Below are positions 37,743 to 50,590 of a DNA stretch of 64,000 nucleotides, piece by piece. The notes beneath the pieces were generated by a model. That model saw nothing but the letters and a program-made list of their open reading frames with translations. It was not told where the DNA came from and searched no databases. This stretch comes from Deefgea piscis (lineage in GTDB: Bacteria; Pseudomonadota; Gammaproteobacteria; Burkholderiales; Chitinibacteraceae). Both the position numbers and the translations under genes were made by a program. The stretch covers positions 1,736,001 through 1,800,000 of the forward strand of contig NZ_CP081149.1 of the NCBI RefSeq assembly GCF_019665785.1. The letters run 5' to 3'. Position 1 is the stretch's first letter; every line of letters starts with the position of its first letter.

Positions 37743-39113
37743 TTAGGTATTTAGCTCTGTTTTTGGCAATACCACATGTACAATTAAACCATGCGGGTCG
37801 GCATCGAGTAATTGCACACTACCGGCGTGACGCTCTGCAATTTCTCGCACAATCGCCATGCCAAGTCCACAGCCATTGCCTGTTTGCTCGCGGCGATAAA
37901 AACGTTCAAACACCCGATCTTTGTCGCTATCAGGAATACCGGGGCCATTGTCTTCGACATCAACGATGTAGTTCTTTTCGTCTTCTGTGAGTCGAACGGT
38001 CACGCTGCCGTCGCGTGGAATGTATTTAATGGCGTTTTCAACCAAGTTAATAAACATTTCTCTCAGTAGTGCCGAGTTGCCATGCAGTGGCGCGTCTTGC
38101 ACAAAGCAATCGCAACCTAGATCAATCCGCGCGGCTAAAGCGCGTGGCACCAGCTCGGCAGTTAAGTCGCGAATGATTTTGGCCAAATCCATATGCACTT
38201 TAGGGATGCTGGTTTGGCTACCGGGCTCTGAGCGAGCTAAGGTCAATAGTTGATTAACTAAGTGAATGCTTCGCGTGGCACTGGTATGCACCATGTTGAG
38301 TCGTTCGCGCAGACCTTCAGGCGAATTTTCACGCATGGCCAATTCAGTTTGTGATTTTAAACCCGCTAATGGGGTACGCAATTGGTGCGCCGCATCGGCA
38401 ATAAATCGACGTTGCCGGTCAATACTGGCTTCGGTGGTTGCCAATAAATGATTGAGTGCCGCCGAAAGGGCGTTGAGCTCTCTTGGGGCATCTTGTAAGG
38501 CCAATGGCGATAAATCTTGTGGTTTACGTAATTCCATCATCGATTGCAACTGCGCTAATGGTCGTAAGCCTAGGCCGATACCCCACCAGACAAAGAAAAT
38601 CGTGATGATAATCAGTAAGAGTAAAGGGATTGCAGTAGATAGGAAAATATTTCGGGTATATACATCACGTTCATGTAGATTAAACGCGATTTGTATTGTT
38701 CTATCCGATTGATTCGCACTTTTTTGCAGAAGTACGCGATATTCCTGACCGTTGATTGTTTGGTAATAAAAGAACGGATCGTTTTGCGCTTGATGCGTTT
38801 GGGGTAAGACTATTTCTGCTCGACCGGCAATTAAGCGCTGATTGCTGTCATGGATAGAAAAAATTTCCAAATCATCCAGTGAATCAATAGTTGCGATAAT
38901 TTTGTTGCTGAGTTCCGGGCTAATCTGCGCTTGGGATTGGATGAGTTTAGCTACGGCATTGGCCGATTTGATTAAACGTTTATCAATTGCATTGTCGGCA
39001 TAGTGCAAAGTAATTGATAAAAAAAGTGCTGCCCCAGCAAGGCAAAATACCAGCTGGGGCAGTAAAAGCCACAACAATAATTGTTGTCGTAGCGAAGTTT
39101 TAGTTAGTCGCAT
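37743..39113 (-). CDS. Two-component sensor histidine kinase (TctE/QseC type)
   Basis: A 456-residue membrane kinase. Two membrane segments, near 10-35 and near 165-190 (IPLLLLIIITIFFVWWGIGL), enclose a periplasmic sensor region of about 130 residues. HAMP follows, then the dimerisation and phosphoacceptor helix FIADAAHQLRTPLAGLKSQ, with the ATP-binding boxes NLVENAIKYIP, VEDNGPGIPD and GCGLGMAIVREIAERH. The frame is open from 39158, but ATG 39113 gives MRLTKTSLRQQLLLWLL. It overlaps its regulator by 14 bp. The signal is unknown; tricarboxylate sensing is one family possibility, but no transporter gene is adjacent. Confidence 0.9.
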   Translation of the reverse strand: MRLTKTSLRQQLLLWLLLPQLVFCLAGAALFLSITLHYADNAIDKRLIKSANAVAKLIQSQAQISPELSNKIIATIDSLDDLEIFSIHDSNQRLIAGRAEIVLPQTHQAQNDPFFYYQTINGQEYRVLLQKSANQSDRTIQIAFNLHERDVYTRNIFLSTAIPLLLLIIITIFFVWWGIGLGLRPLAQLQSMMELRKPQDLSPLALQDAPRELNALSAALNHLLATTEASIDRQRRFIADAAHQLRTPLAGLKSQTELAMRENSPEGLRERLNMVHTSATRSIHLVNQLLTLARSEPGSQTSIPKVHMDLAKIIRDLTAELVPRALAARIDLGCDCFVQDAPLHGNSALLREMFINLVENAIKYIPRDGSVTVRLTEDEKNYIVDVEDNGPGIPDSDKDRVFERFYRREQTGNGCGLGMAIVREIAERHAGSVQLLDADPHGLIVHVVLPKTELNT

Positions 39114-39798
39114 CAGTAGGAATGACTTGCTGCTTTTCAAGTAAATAACCCAAACCACGGATGGTACGAATTACCACGCCAGCTGGGTCTAATTTTTTAC
39201 GTAAACGATGCACGTAAACTTCAATCGCATTCAGGCCAACTTCAGCGTTTTCATTGCCTAATTCACTAACGATTTGCTCTTTAGTGACTACGCGGTCGAT
39301 GTTTGACATCAAGATTTCGAGTACGGTTAATTCACGAGCTGACAAATCAAGCGGAGTGTCGTTGCACCATGCACGTTGACCGGCACGGTCAAGACGCAAA
39401 TTGCCAAGCTGTTGTACTGATTGTGGCAAGATTTGGCTGCGGCGTAATAGTGCACGCAAACGCGCTTCGAGTTCAGAGAATTCAAATGGTTTTGCCAAAT
39501 AATCATCAGCACCTGCATCCAAACCTGCAACGCGTTCATCTAAACCGTCAAGCGCGGTTAGAATCAAAATAGGTAAAGAAGGCTTATGCTGACGAACATT
39601 ACGCAATACAGTCAGGCCGTCCATGTTTGGCAGGCCGATATCCAAAACAACGGCATCGTAGTCGTTGTGCAGTAAAATTTGTAATGCTAATGCGCCATCA
39701 TTAACGCAGTCGCATTGAAAGTCTGCTTGCGAAAGACTTGATTTTAGCGCATCGGCTAAGATCAGGTCGTCTTCAGCTAAGAATAGTTTAATGGCCAT
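39100..39798 (-). CDS. OmpR-family response regulator
   Basis: A 232-residue regulator: a receiver domain with the acidic pair in FLAEDDLILAD, phospho-Asp in YDAVVLDIGLPNMDG and Lys in DDYLAKPFEF, then a winged-helix DNA-binding domain with LSARELTVLEILM and EVYVHRLRKKLDPAGVVIRTIRGLGYLL. It precedes and overlaps its cognate kinase. It starts about 70 bp after the hemH stop on the same strand, so read-through from hemH is possible. Confidence 0.93.
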   Translation of the reverse strand: MAIKLFLAEDDLILADALKSSLSQADFQCDCVNDGALALQILLHNDYDAVVLDIGLPNMDGLTVLRNVRQHKPSLPILILTALDGLDERVAGLDAGADDYLAKPFEFSELEARLRALLRRSQILPQSVQQLGNLRLDRAGQRAWCNDTPLDLSARELTVLEILMSNIDRVVTKEQIVSELGNENAEVGLNAIEVYVHRLRKKLDPAGVVIRTIRGLGYLLEKQQVIPTDATN

Positions 39799-39867
39799 TG
39801 GGTATATCCCCTTTTGTAAGATTAAGCTTACCGCAGAGTGTAGCGTTAATTTCTAAAATCCCCAAGT

Positions 39868-40974
39868 TCAATTTGTTGTATTTATGGTCTTGTATCGATT
39901 AAGTGATTGATTTAATTCATTTATATTTCTTTTTTCTGCTTTACCGTTTGTCAGCCAGCCTGTCAGCTCGGTGCGAACCAATTCTTCGAGCGTAGAAATC
40001 CACTTGGCATGATCATTCAGGCAAGGAATAAACTGATAGCTTTTTCCGCCCGCTTGTAGGTAGTCATGCCGACCTTCAATGGCAATTTCTTCCAATGTTT
40101 CTAAGCAGTCGGCAACAAATCCGGGGCAGATCACATCCAGCTGTGATAGTTGCTGTTGGCCAAGTTGTTGGAGTACCTGACTGGTATAGGGTTTCAGCCA
40201 TTCAGCTTTGCCAAAGCGAGATTGAAATGAGACGGTATATTGTTCCGGACTTAGATCAAGTGCTTCGGCTAATAGTCGGCCGGTTTTGAGTGCGTGGCAG
40301 TGATAGGGGTCGCCTTTTTCGAGCGTGTAGCGTGGCACGCCGTGAAAACTCATTAATAAGTGCTCGCCTTTGCCATTGGCTTGCCAGTGCTGGCGAACTT
40401 GCGCGGCCAAGGCGGCGATATAGTGAGGATGGTCGTAATAAGGTGCCACGGTGCGGATGGCCGGTTGAAAGCGTGTTTTTTGTAATACCCGATAAACTTC
40501 ATCATTCACGCTGGCAGTAGTGCTGGCAGCATATTGTGGATACATCGGAACGATAATGATTTTATTGCAATTGAGTGCTTTCAATTTGCTGATTTGGCTT
40601 TCGATTGAAGGCGAGCCGTAGCGCATTGCATAGTCAACAACCAGTTGTTCTGGAAACGCTTCACCCAGTTGCCCTTTGAGGAGTTTGGCTTGTTTGATGG
40701 TCCAAACTTTAAGTGGTGAGCCTTCTTTAGTCCAAATACTGGCGTATTTTGCAGCACTTTTTTTCGGGCGTACGGTCAAAATAATGCCGTTGAGAATGCA
40801 CCACCAAATGGCTTTAGGAATTTCAACCACGCGTGGGTCGGAAAGAAACTGTCTTAAGTAGGGGCGTACAGCTTGGGCGGTTGGTGCCTCTGGTGTGCCT
40901 AGGTTGATTAAAAGCACGCCAATTTTGGCTGGATTTTGATGTGCGAATTGCGGTTCAGTTAAAAAGCGAGCCAT
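39868..40974 (-). CDS. hemH: Ferrochelatase
   Basis: Inserts Fe2+ into protoporphyrin IX, the last step of haem synthesis. The 368-residue product has KIGVLLINLGTPEAPTAQAVRPYL, MYPQYAASTTASV, the catalytic His in MSFHGVPRYTLEKGDPYHCH, and Glu in CPGFVADCLETLEEIAIEG. The frame is open from 41040, where it would overlap the transglutaminase gene. ATG 40974 gives MARFLTEPQFAHQNPAKIG, matching related HemH N-termini, though its ribosome site is weak. About 30 polar residues extend past the usual end (GKAEKRNINELNQSLNRYK). Confidence 0.93.
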   Translation of the reverse strand: MARFLTEPQFAHQNPAKIGVLLINLGTPEAPTAQAVRPYLRQFLSDPRVVEIPKAIWWCILNGIILTVRPKKSAAKYASIWTKEGSPLKVWTIKQAKLLKGQLGEAFPEQLVVDYAMRYGSPSIESQISKLKALNCNKIIIVPMYPQYAASTTASVNDEVYRVLQKTRFQPAIRTVAPYYDHPHYIAALAAQVRQHWQANGKGEHLLMSFHGVPRYTLEKGDPYHCHALKTGRLLAEALDLSPEQYTVSFQSRFGKAEWLKPYTSQVLQQLGQQQLSQLDVICPGFVADCLETLEEIAIEGRHDYLQAGGKSYQFIPCLNDHAKWISTLEELVRTELTGWLTNGKAEKRNINELNQSLNRYKTINTTN

Positions 40975-41032
40975 AGTTTTAAATGAGAATGAGTGAATGA
41001 GGGTGCGGCCATCATAAATCGATCTGTTTGAA

Positions 41033-42964
41033 TTAAGCAAAACGTTTAATGGCGATTTTTAATTGCGCTAATGCGCTGCTGTCTTGGGCATAACGTGCCG
41101 CCAAATAGAGATCGGTGATCTCAATGATGCTGGCCGCTAATTCGGGCTGTGCTATTTGGCAGCGTGCAGCAAACTGGCTGGCTGTTTCATGCGGTGCTTT
41201 ATAAAGTTGATAGCGATGTAATTTTTTGCAATAGCGTGCAAATAATTGATTGGCAATGTCGGTCGGTTGCGCCGGGTTGCGATGTAAAAAATAAATTAAA
41301 AACCCACCAAGAATAAGTAGTAATCCACCGCATAAATAGAGTAAAAATCGCCAAGAGAGAAAGTCATTAATGCCTAGCCGCTGAAGTAAATTCAATTGGC
41401 GTTGACTGTCATAAGCAATCACCCATTGATTCCAATGATTCACCCACGCATCAAGATGCAATCGCATGGCTTTGATGAATGTCGCGTTGCGACTCAATAG
41501 GCTGGGCAGTGCATCATTTTGCCAGCGAGACGCAAAGCTGTTTTCGAAGCCATTTTCGATGCGTGTGGGCGAAACCATAAAGGTAGGATCGACGCGCTGC
41601 CAACCTTGCTCTGGCAACCAAACCTCAACCCAAGCGTGGGCATCGGCTTGTCGAATGATGTAGTAATTACCATTGGGATTGAACTGGCCGCCTTGGTAAC
41701 CGGTAACAATACGTGCCGGCACGTTGGCGGCCCGCATCAGCACCGCGAACGCACTGGCGTAATGCTCGCAATAACCCTGTTTTGATTCAAATAAAAACTC
41801 ATCAATTCGGTCTTTTTTTTCTAGCAATGGAGGAGTCAGCGTGTAGCTGAAATGCTGGGTTTTTAGCCATTGCAAGCCCGATTGCACGCGTTGCGCAGGT
41901 GTTTGTTGTTGCCAGCTTTGCGCGAGGGATGTTGTTTTTGGGTTGAGCGCAGGTGGTAGTTGCAGTGCCGCTGCAGTGTCAGCGTCGCCCAAGGTTTGCC
42001 AGTGTAGGGTGCTACTGGCGGTGTAGCGCAATCTTTGATTGATCGGGCTGCGCTGGATTAATTGCAATTGTGTGTTCAATATCGCCGATTGCGGGAATTC
42101 GGTTGGTAAATCCAGTGCCAGTAACCAGTTTTGTTGATGTGGCTCTAAGGTAATGCTGTAGTTGACTTGCGGACCGCGTGCGATGATTGGCGGTGGGTTG
42201 CTCGAGTTTGCAGTGGCGGGTAACCAGTATTGGCCATCGAATTGATTGAACACTGGGCCACGCCAATACAGTTGATCTTGCCGTGGTGCTATGCCATTAA
42301 ATTGCGCACGAAAAGCGATGCGATCGTCTTGGATTAATTGATTTAAGCTGCCTGGCGACATCTTTTCCCCAGATAGACCGGTGCGAGCGGCTTTCTCGTT
42401 GGGCAAACTCCAGAGTGGTGCAGGTAGGCGAGGGAATAAAACAAACAATAGAATGGCAAGGGGTATTGCCTGAAAGCAGATTTTTATCGCTGCCTTAATG
42501 GATATACCTAGGGTTAGTATATTGTTTTCTAAACGTAGTGCAATACTCACCGTTGCGACTAAGGCTAACCCTGCCAACGCCGCTTGCCAAGGCGCTTGCC
42601 CATGTAAAAAACTGATCCCTGTCGCAAAAAATGCCAGCAATAACATAGCATGTGCATCGCGGATGGTGCGTGTTTCATACAGTTTGCTAATACACAGCGC
42701 AATGAATACGGCAATCCCACCTTCGCGGCCGATGAGGCTTTGATGGGCTTGATAAACGAGGAGCAAGCTTAAGATCGCCAGTAATAAGCTCAAGTGTCGC
42801 GGTATTTGCATCCGCCATTGGGGGCTCAGTCCACAAAAAGCTAGCAGTGCCAATCCGAGCAAACCGGATAGCCAAGGGGCTTGCATGATGAGATGCGGCA
42901 GGCAAACCAAGAGCATCAGCACGCCAAGTTGCTGTTGTTCTGGCGGAGTCAGTTGGCGGCTCAT
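41033..42964 (-). CDS. tgpA: TgpA-like membrane transglutaminase-fold protein (DUF3488)
   Basis: A 643-residue protein. Six or so N-terminal membrane helices (residues 1-190) are followed by a periplasmic transglutaminase-like domain with the Cys-His-Asp set in SKQGYCEHYASAFAVLMRAA (near 395), QADAHAWVEVWLPEQGW and RVDPTF. One late membrane helix (FLLYLCGGLLLILGGFLIYF) precedes a cytoplasmic tail. In Pseudomonas TgpA is essential; its substrate is not settled. ATG 42964 overlaps the DUF58 stop (ATGA). It is the third gene of moxR-DUF58-tgpA. Confidence 0.88.
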   Translation of the reverse strand: MSRQLTPPEQQQLGVLMLLVCLPHLIMQAPWLSGLLGLALLAFCGLSPQWRMQIPRHLSLLLAILSLLLVYQAHQSLIGREGGIAVFIALCISKLYETRTIRDAHAMLLLAFFATGISFLHGQAPWQAALAGLALVATVSIALRLENNILTLGISIKAAIKICFQAIPLAILLFVLFPRLPAPLWSLPNEKAARTGLSGEKMSPGSLNQLIQDDRIAFRAQFNGIAPRQDQLYWRGPVFNQFDGQYWLPATANSSNPPPIIARGPQVNYSITLEPHQQNWLLALDLPTEFPQSAILNTQLQLIQRSPINQRLRYTASSTLHWQTLGDADTAAALQLPPALNPKTTSLAQSWQQQTPAQRVQSGLQWLKTQHFSYTLTPPLLEKKDRIDEFLFESKQGYCEHYASAFAVLMRAANVPARIVTGYQGGQFNPNGNYYIIRQADAHAWVEVWLPEQGWQRVDPTFMVSPTRIENGFENSFASRWQNDALPSLLSRNATFIKAMRLHLDAWVNHWNQWVIAYDSQRQLNLLQRLGINDFLSWRFLLYLCGGLLLILGGFLIYFLHRNPAQPTDIANQLFARYCKKLHRYQLYKAPHETASQFAARCQIAQPELAASIIEITDLYLAARYAQDSSALAQLKIAIKRFA

Positions 42965-43923
42965 CGTGGGGGTGAAAATTGCGCGAGTGCCATTAAGCAG
43001 CGTTGCAGATGCATGGCGTCTGATGCTGGGGCAAAGTGAATATTGGGTAGCTCTAGCCCATAGTCTTGGCCGCGTTCGTGGGCGGCTAAAATCCAAGCAC
43101 AAAGCCGACTTAAAGCCTGCTCAAGTTCTAAATCTTGCACATCATCCCAGTGAAAATAGCGGCTTTCTGCTGCGGGAGATTGAAAGTGCTTTACCAGCAA
43201 CTGCTCGCCATGTGCGCTTTGTTTCCACGCAATGGCATGCTTGGCGTCGCCGCGTTGAAATAAACGCAAACCATTAAATTCATCGTGGCCATTGGTGTTG
43301 GATGAAGTTTGTCCGCTCGATTGATCTTGTCCGAGTGGTGGCTGCGGTGGGTTTTGTTCTGGCGCAGGATAGACCCACAATGATTGCGGGCTGTTTAGGT
43401 AGCTCCAACAGCGAAACAAGGCCATGGGTTGAGTTGACTCTAGGCGTAAGCGCGGCAGAGTGACTGCACCACGTTGTGGGCATGACACTCGTAAAGTGAC
43501 GTCTTGTGTCTCCCACGGGGGCAGGTTTGCTAGCCAAGCAATAGGGCTGAGGCGGCAAGAGACTTGCAGTTGGCTGCGGGAGATGTTTTTTTTATTTTCG
43601 ATGCGAATTAACACTGCGGCTTGTTCGCCCGCAAAAACTGCCGATGCCGGTTGTGCCTCCAACCGCAGGCCGAGTAAATTGGCATACGATTTGAGCATGA
43701 TGGTTTGGCCAATCCCAATTAGTAAAAATGCAAAAAGCAAACCAAGATTGAGTTGATAGTTTAAAGCGCCAACGAGCAGTGTGAGCACCATAAAGCTGTA
43801 AGCGAAACCATAGCGTGTCGGCAAAATATAGAGTTGCTGATGATGGATTTTTTGTGGGCCGCTGCGCGCTGGATGACGGCGATTGATCCAGCGCTGCCAT
43901 GATTTATTGAAAGCGGACTTCAT
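42961..43923 (-). CDS. DUF58 family protein
   Basis: A 320-residue protein with two membrane segments near the N-terminus (YGFAYSFMVLTLLVGALNYQ and LGLLFAFLLIGIGQTIMLKS) and the DUF58 core motif FNGLRLFQRGDAKHAIAWKQ, followed by LLVKHF. Family members sit next to MoxR ATPases and are thought to act as their partners, often with a von Willebrand-like fold. It is coupled to both neighbours by overlapping start and stop codons. Confidence 0.88.
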   Translation of the reverse strand: MKSAFNKSWQRWINRRHPARSGPQKIHHQQLYILPTRYGFAYSFMVLTLLVGALNYQLNLGLLFAFLLIGIGQTIMLKSYANLLGLRLEAQPASAVFAGEQAAVLIRIENKKNISRSQLQVSCRLSPIAWLANLPPWETQDVTLRVSCPQRGAVTLPRLRLESTQPMALFRCWSYLNSPQSLWVYPAPEQNPPQPPLGQDQSSGQTSSNTNGHDEFNGLRLFQRGDAKHAIAWKQSAHGEQLLVKHFQSPAAESRYFHWDDVQDLELEQALSRLCAWILAAHERGQDYGLELPNIHFAPASDAMHLQRCLMALAQFSPPR

Positions 43924-44858
43924 TAAGGAATTGCGACCTGCGTCAAGATTTGCTGAGCCGCGGCAAAGTCATTGCGATGGCTTTGTTTTGAGATTAACCG
44001 ATGGCCAGCAACGGCGACAAAAACCTGTTGCACATCATCGGGCAGCACCATATTGCGTCCATTGAGCCATGCCCAAGCTTTGCTGGCGTTAACCAAGCCT
44101 AATGCCGCTCGCGGCGATAGGCCATACACAAATTGCGTGTCGCGGCGCGTGTGTGCAATCAGCGCCTGAATATAATCGAGCAGTGCGGGTGAGGTGGTGA
44201 TTTGTAGTGTCGCGGCTTGCGCGGCGATAAGTTGCTCTGCGTTGAGTAAGGCAGCTGTTTGTTGGAGTAAAACTTGTCGATCTAGTCCCTCGAGTAAGGC
44301 GCGCTCGGCGGCGGGACTAGGGTAACCCAGCTCAATGCGCAATAAAAATCGATCCAGTTGCGATTCGGGTAAAGGGAAAGTACCAATTTGCTGCTGTGGG
44401 TTTTGTGTTGCAATCACAAAGAAAGGCGCAGGTAATGAATGTGTTTGTCCATCCAGTGTAACTTGGCGCTCGGCCATCGACTCGAGTAAGGCCGATTGCG
44501 TTTTGGCTGTAGCGCGGTTGATTTCATCGGCTAACAAGATTTGCGTGAAAATTGGGCCAGGATGAAAATGAAAGCGTGCTTCATTGCGCTCATATACTGA
44601 AACCCCAAGTAAATCGGCAGGCAGTAAGTCACTGGTAAATTGAATGCGGGCAAACGCCAAACCTAAAACTCGGGCTAAAGCATGGGCTAAGGTGGTTTTA
44701 CCAACGCCGGGGATGTCTTCAATTAATAAATGGCCTTGGGCCAAAATACACGTTAACGCAAGCCGAATGGTGTGAGGCTTACCCAGAATAATTTGATTTA
44801 ATTGCTGCTCGGCGGCGTGGAGTTGCTGCAACAGGCGTGGCGTTGTTGATGGTGTCAT
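43923..44858 (-). CDS. MoxR-family AAA+ ATPase
   Basis: A 311-residue ATPase with Walker A IEDIPGVGKTTLAHALA, Walker B ILLADEINRATAKTQSALLE, the sensor stretch FFVIATQNPQQQIGTFPLPESQLDRFLLR, and the MoxR C-terminal YGLSPRAALGLVNASKAWAWL. MoxR proteins act as chaperones for maturation of partner complexes. ATG 44858 has GAGGGAAAG upstream. It heads the operon with the DUF58 protein and TgpA. Confidence 0.92.
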   Translation of the reverse strand: MTPSTTPRLLQQLHAAEQQLNQIILGKPHTIRLALTCILAQGHLLIEDIPGVGKTTLAHALARVLGLAFARIQFTSDLLPADLLGVSVYERNEARFHFHPGPIFTQILLADEINRATAKTQSALLESMAERQVTLDGQTHSLPAPFFVIATQNPQQQIGTFPLPESQLDRFLLRIELGYPSPAAERALLEGLDRQVLLQQTAALLNAEQLIAAQAATLQITTSPALLDYIQALIAHTRRDTQFVYGLSPRAALGLVNASKAWAWLNGRNMVLPDDVQQVFVAVAGHRLISKQSHRNDFAAAQQILTQVAIP

Positions 44859-44938
44859 TCTTTCCCTCTTGTGCTGTGCAGCGTAAACTTAACAATAAAC
44901 AGGTCTATTGAGCAAGCGCTAAGTCAGGAGGTATCGTA

Positions 44939-45079
44939 TTGGGTGAGCCGAAACGGATTGATCTCAAGACGGTTTTTGAAGCGCGTAAGAGTAATGCAAA
45001 GATTAAGAGCGTCGCAAGTTTTCTTGATTGTGCAGAATCAACGATAAAAAACATGTTGAGCAAGTATAAATCTATGTAA
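44939..45079 (+). CDS. Small 46-aa helix-turn-helix protein, TTG start
   Basis: A short frame with an excellent ribosome site: AGGAGG (44927-44932) six bases before TTG 44939, ending at TAA 45077. The product is very basic. Its second half, KSVASFLDCAESTIKNMLSK, fits a helix-turn-helix (A-x-F-L-x-C-x-x-S-T-I). There is no other domain. It could be a small DNA-binding regulator or the remnant of a larger one. It is divergent from moxR and 59 bp before the deacetylase-like gene. Database support has not been checked. Confidence 0.5.
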   Translation: MGEPKRIDLKTVFEARKSNAKIKSVASFLDCAESTIKNMLSKYKSM

Positions 45080-45138
45080 TCAGCATTTGTTTTTCCTATG
45101 AAAAGCAATATGAATATAGTCAACTAGGGGCAATTTCT

Positions 45139-46077
45139 GTGGTCGGTTCCTGTGGTGCAACGGCATATATTACTCATCCATCGTGTGTGATGCATGAAAT
45201 GGGGCAAGGTCATCCTGAATGTCCTGAGCGTTTGGCGGCGATTCAAGATCGCTTAATCGCGGCGGGAATTTGGGATTATTTATTGCATGTGACTGCGCAA
45301 GCGGCGACGCGTGAGCAATTGCTGCGGGTGCATCCGGCGGCGTATTTAGATCGTTTAGCCGTAGCCAGCCCAGCGCAAGGGCATGTGCATTTAGAACCCG
45401 ATACGGTGTTAAATCCCTATACCTTGAACGCCGCTTATCATGGCGCGGGGGCGGGGATTCAGGCGGTTGATTTGGTGATGCAAGGCAAGGCGCAAAACGC
45501 ATTTTGCGCGATTCGTCCACCGGGGCATCATGCAGAAAAAGAAAAAGCCTTTGGGTTTTGTTTTTTAAGTAATGTCGCGATTGCCGCCAAGCATGCAATG
45601 GCCGTGTATGGCTTAGAGCGGGTGGCGATTGTGGATTTTGATGTGCACCACGGCAATGGGACTGAAGACTGCTTATGGGATGAACCTCGCGCTTTGATGG
45701 TGAGTATTTTTCAGCATCCGTTTTTTCCTTATTCAGGGGATGTGCCGATGGCGGAGAATATGCACAATATTGCGATGCCGAGGGCGACTAAAAGCGCGGA
45801 GTTTCGTGAAGTGGTCACCCAACAATGGTTACCCTTGCTCAACGAATTTAAGCCGCAACTGATTTTGATTTCAGCCGGTTTTGATGCGCATCTTGAAGAT
45901 GAAATGGGATCGATGGGCTTAGTTGAAGCCGATTATGCGTGGGTGACGCAGCAGTTAATGAAAGTGGCGGCGCGCTACAGTGAACATCGCATCGTGTCGA
46001 TGTTAGAAGGTGGTTACGATTTATCTGCGCTGGCGCGTAGCGTGACTGAACATGTGCGAGCGTTGGTAGATGATTAA
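45139..46077 (+). CDS. Histone deacetylase superfamily (acetoin-utilisation/polyamine-type) amidohydrolase
   Basis: A 312-residue zinc-dependent deacetylase-fold protein. The active-site motifs are present: GHPECPERLAAI, IRPPGHHAEKEKAFGFCFLSN, VAIVDFDVHHGNGTEDCLW with metal-binding Asp and His, ISAGFDAHLEDEMGSM with the third metal Asp, and LEGGYDLSALARS. The start is GTG 45139 with AGGGG eight bases upstream. Its bacterial substrate (acetylpolyamine or other acyl-amide) cannot be told. It overlaps the NlpC/P60 lipoprotein gene by 8 bp. Confidence 0.9.
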   Translation: MVGSCGATAYITHPSCVMHEMGQGHPECPERLAAIQDRLIAAGIWDYLLHVTAQAATREQLLRVHPAAYLDRLAVASPAQGHVHLEPDTVLNPYTLNAAYHGAGAGIQAVDLVMQGKAQNAFCAIRPPGHHAEKEKAFGFCFLSNVAIAAKHAMAVYGLERVAIVDFDVHHGNGTEDCLWDEPRALMVSIFQHPFFPYSGDVPMAENMHNIAMPRATKSAEFREVVTQQWLPLLNEFKPQLILISAGFDAHLEDEMGSMGLVEADYAWVTQQLMKVAARYSEHRIVSMLEGGYDLSALARSVTEHVRALVDD

Positions 46078-46567
46078 ATTTGCGATCACTTTGCTGTGTG
46101 GGTTTTTTATACTCACTGGGTGTACTTCAACCAAACCTATAAAAAATAAGCCTGCCAAGCCAATACCCTCACTGGCCAACATTAAAGTCGATGGAGCTGG
46201 CCGCGAAGTGGTGATGTATGCGCTGGGTTTACTGGAGACGCAATACCAGTTTGGTGGCACCAATCCAGAAGCAGGGCTCGACTGCAGTGGATTGGTCTTA
46301 CTGGTGTATAAAAACGCCTTAGGCGTTACCTTGCCACGCACTGCCGCGGCAATGGCAGCCGCCGCAAGGCCGGTGAGTCAGTCTGAAATGCGGGCGGGTG
46401 ATTTGGTGTTTTTTAAAACCACCGATCGCTCGTTTTCACATGTTGGTATCTATCTTGGCGATGAAAAATTTATTCATGCGCCGTCAAGTAATGGTCGAGT
46501 TCGGATTGAATCACTAAAAAATGTTTACTTTGCGCCGCGCTTTGAAGGGGCGCGCACCTTGATGTAG
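46070..46567 (+). CDS. NlpC/P60 family lipoprotein, peptidoglycan endopeptidase
   Basis: A 165-residue lipoprotein. The signal MIKFAITLLCGFFILTGC has the lipobox LTGC. The NlpC/P60 domain shows the catalytic Cys in AGLDCSGLVLLVYKNALG and His in FSHVGIYLGDEKFIHAPS. It should cut stem peptides in the periplasm. A second protein with a very similar domain is encoded 5 kb on, beyond the ast operon. It begins inside the end of the deacetylase-like gene. Confidence 0.9.
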   Translation: MIKFAITLLCGFFILTGCTSTKPIKNKPAKPIPSLANIKVDGAGREVVMYALGLLETQYQFGGTNPEAGLDCSGLVLLVYKNALGVTLPRTAAAMAAAARPVSQSEMRAGDLVFFKTTDRSFSHVGIYLGDEKFIHAPSSNGRVRIESLKNVYFAPRFEGARTLM

Positions 46568-46627
46568 GCCAATCAGTAAATAGCACAGTGCATCACGCTT
46601 CAATGGGGATAGTACCGATACGCGGTT

Positions 46628-46656
46628 TTTCAACACTTTGCTACATTGGTTATATT
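46628..46656 (+). promoter_or_regulatory. Possible sigma-70 promoter of the ast operon
   Basis: TTTCAA (46628-46633), a 17-base spacer and TATATT (46651-46656) give a moderate sigma-70 match that ends 19 bases before the astA ATG. No operator could be assigned. Confidence 0.35.
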
Positions 46657-46675
46657 CCATTTTTAGTTGAAGACC

Positions 46676-50518
<3,843 letters not shown>

Positions 50519-50590
50519 GAACGCCCGTGTCATGGGCTGATCCTGCTAAAATTAGCTCACCATTATCGATTTCCCTTGGGTTAAGTGCAA

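Noticed and set aside
46621..46634. GGTTTTTCAACAC before astA, similar to the IS end GGGTTTTTCAACAG
   Set aside because: Only about a dozen bases match, there is no partner end or other IS sequence, and the similarity is likely by chance.
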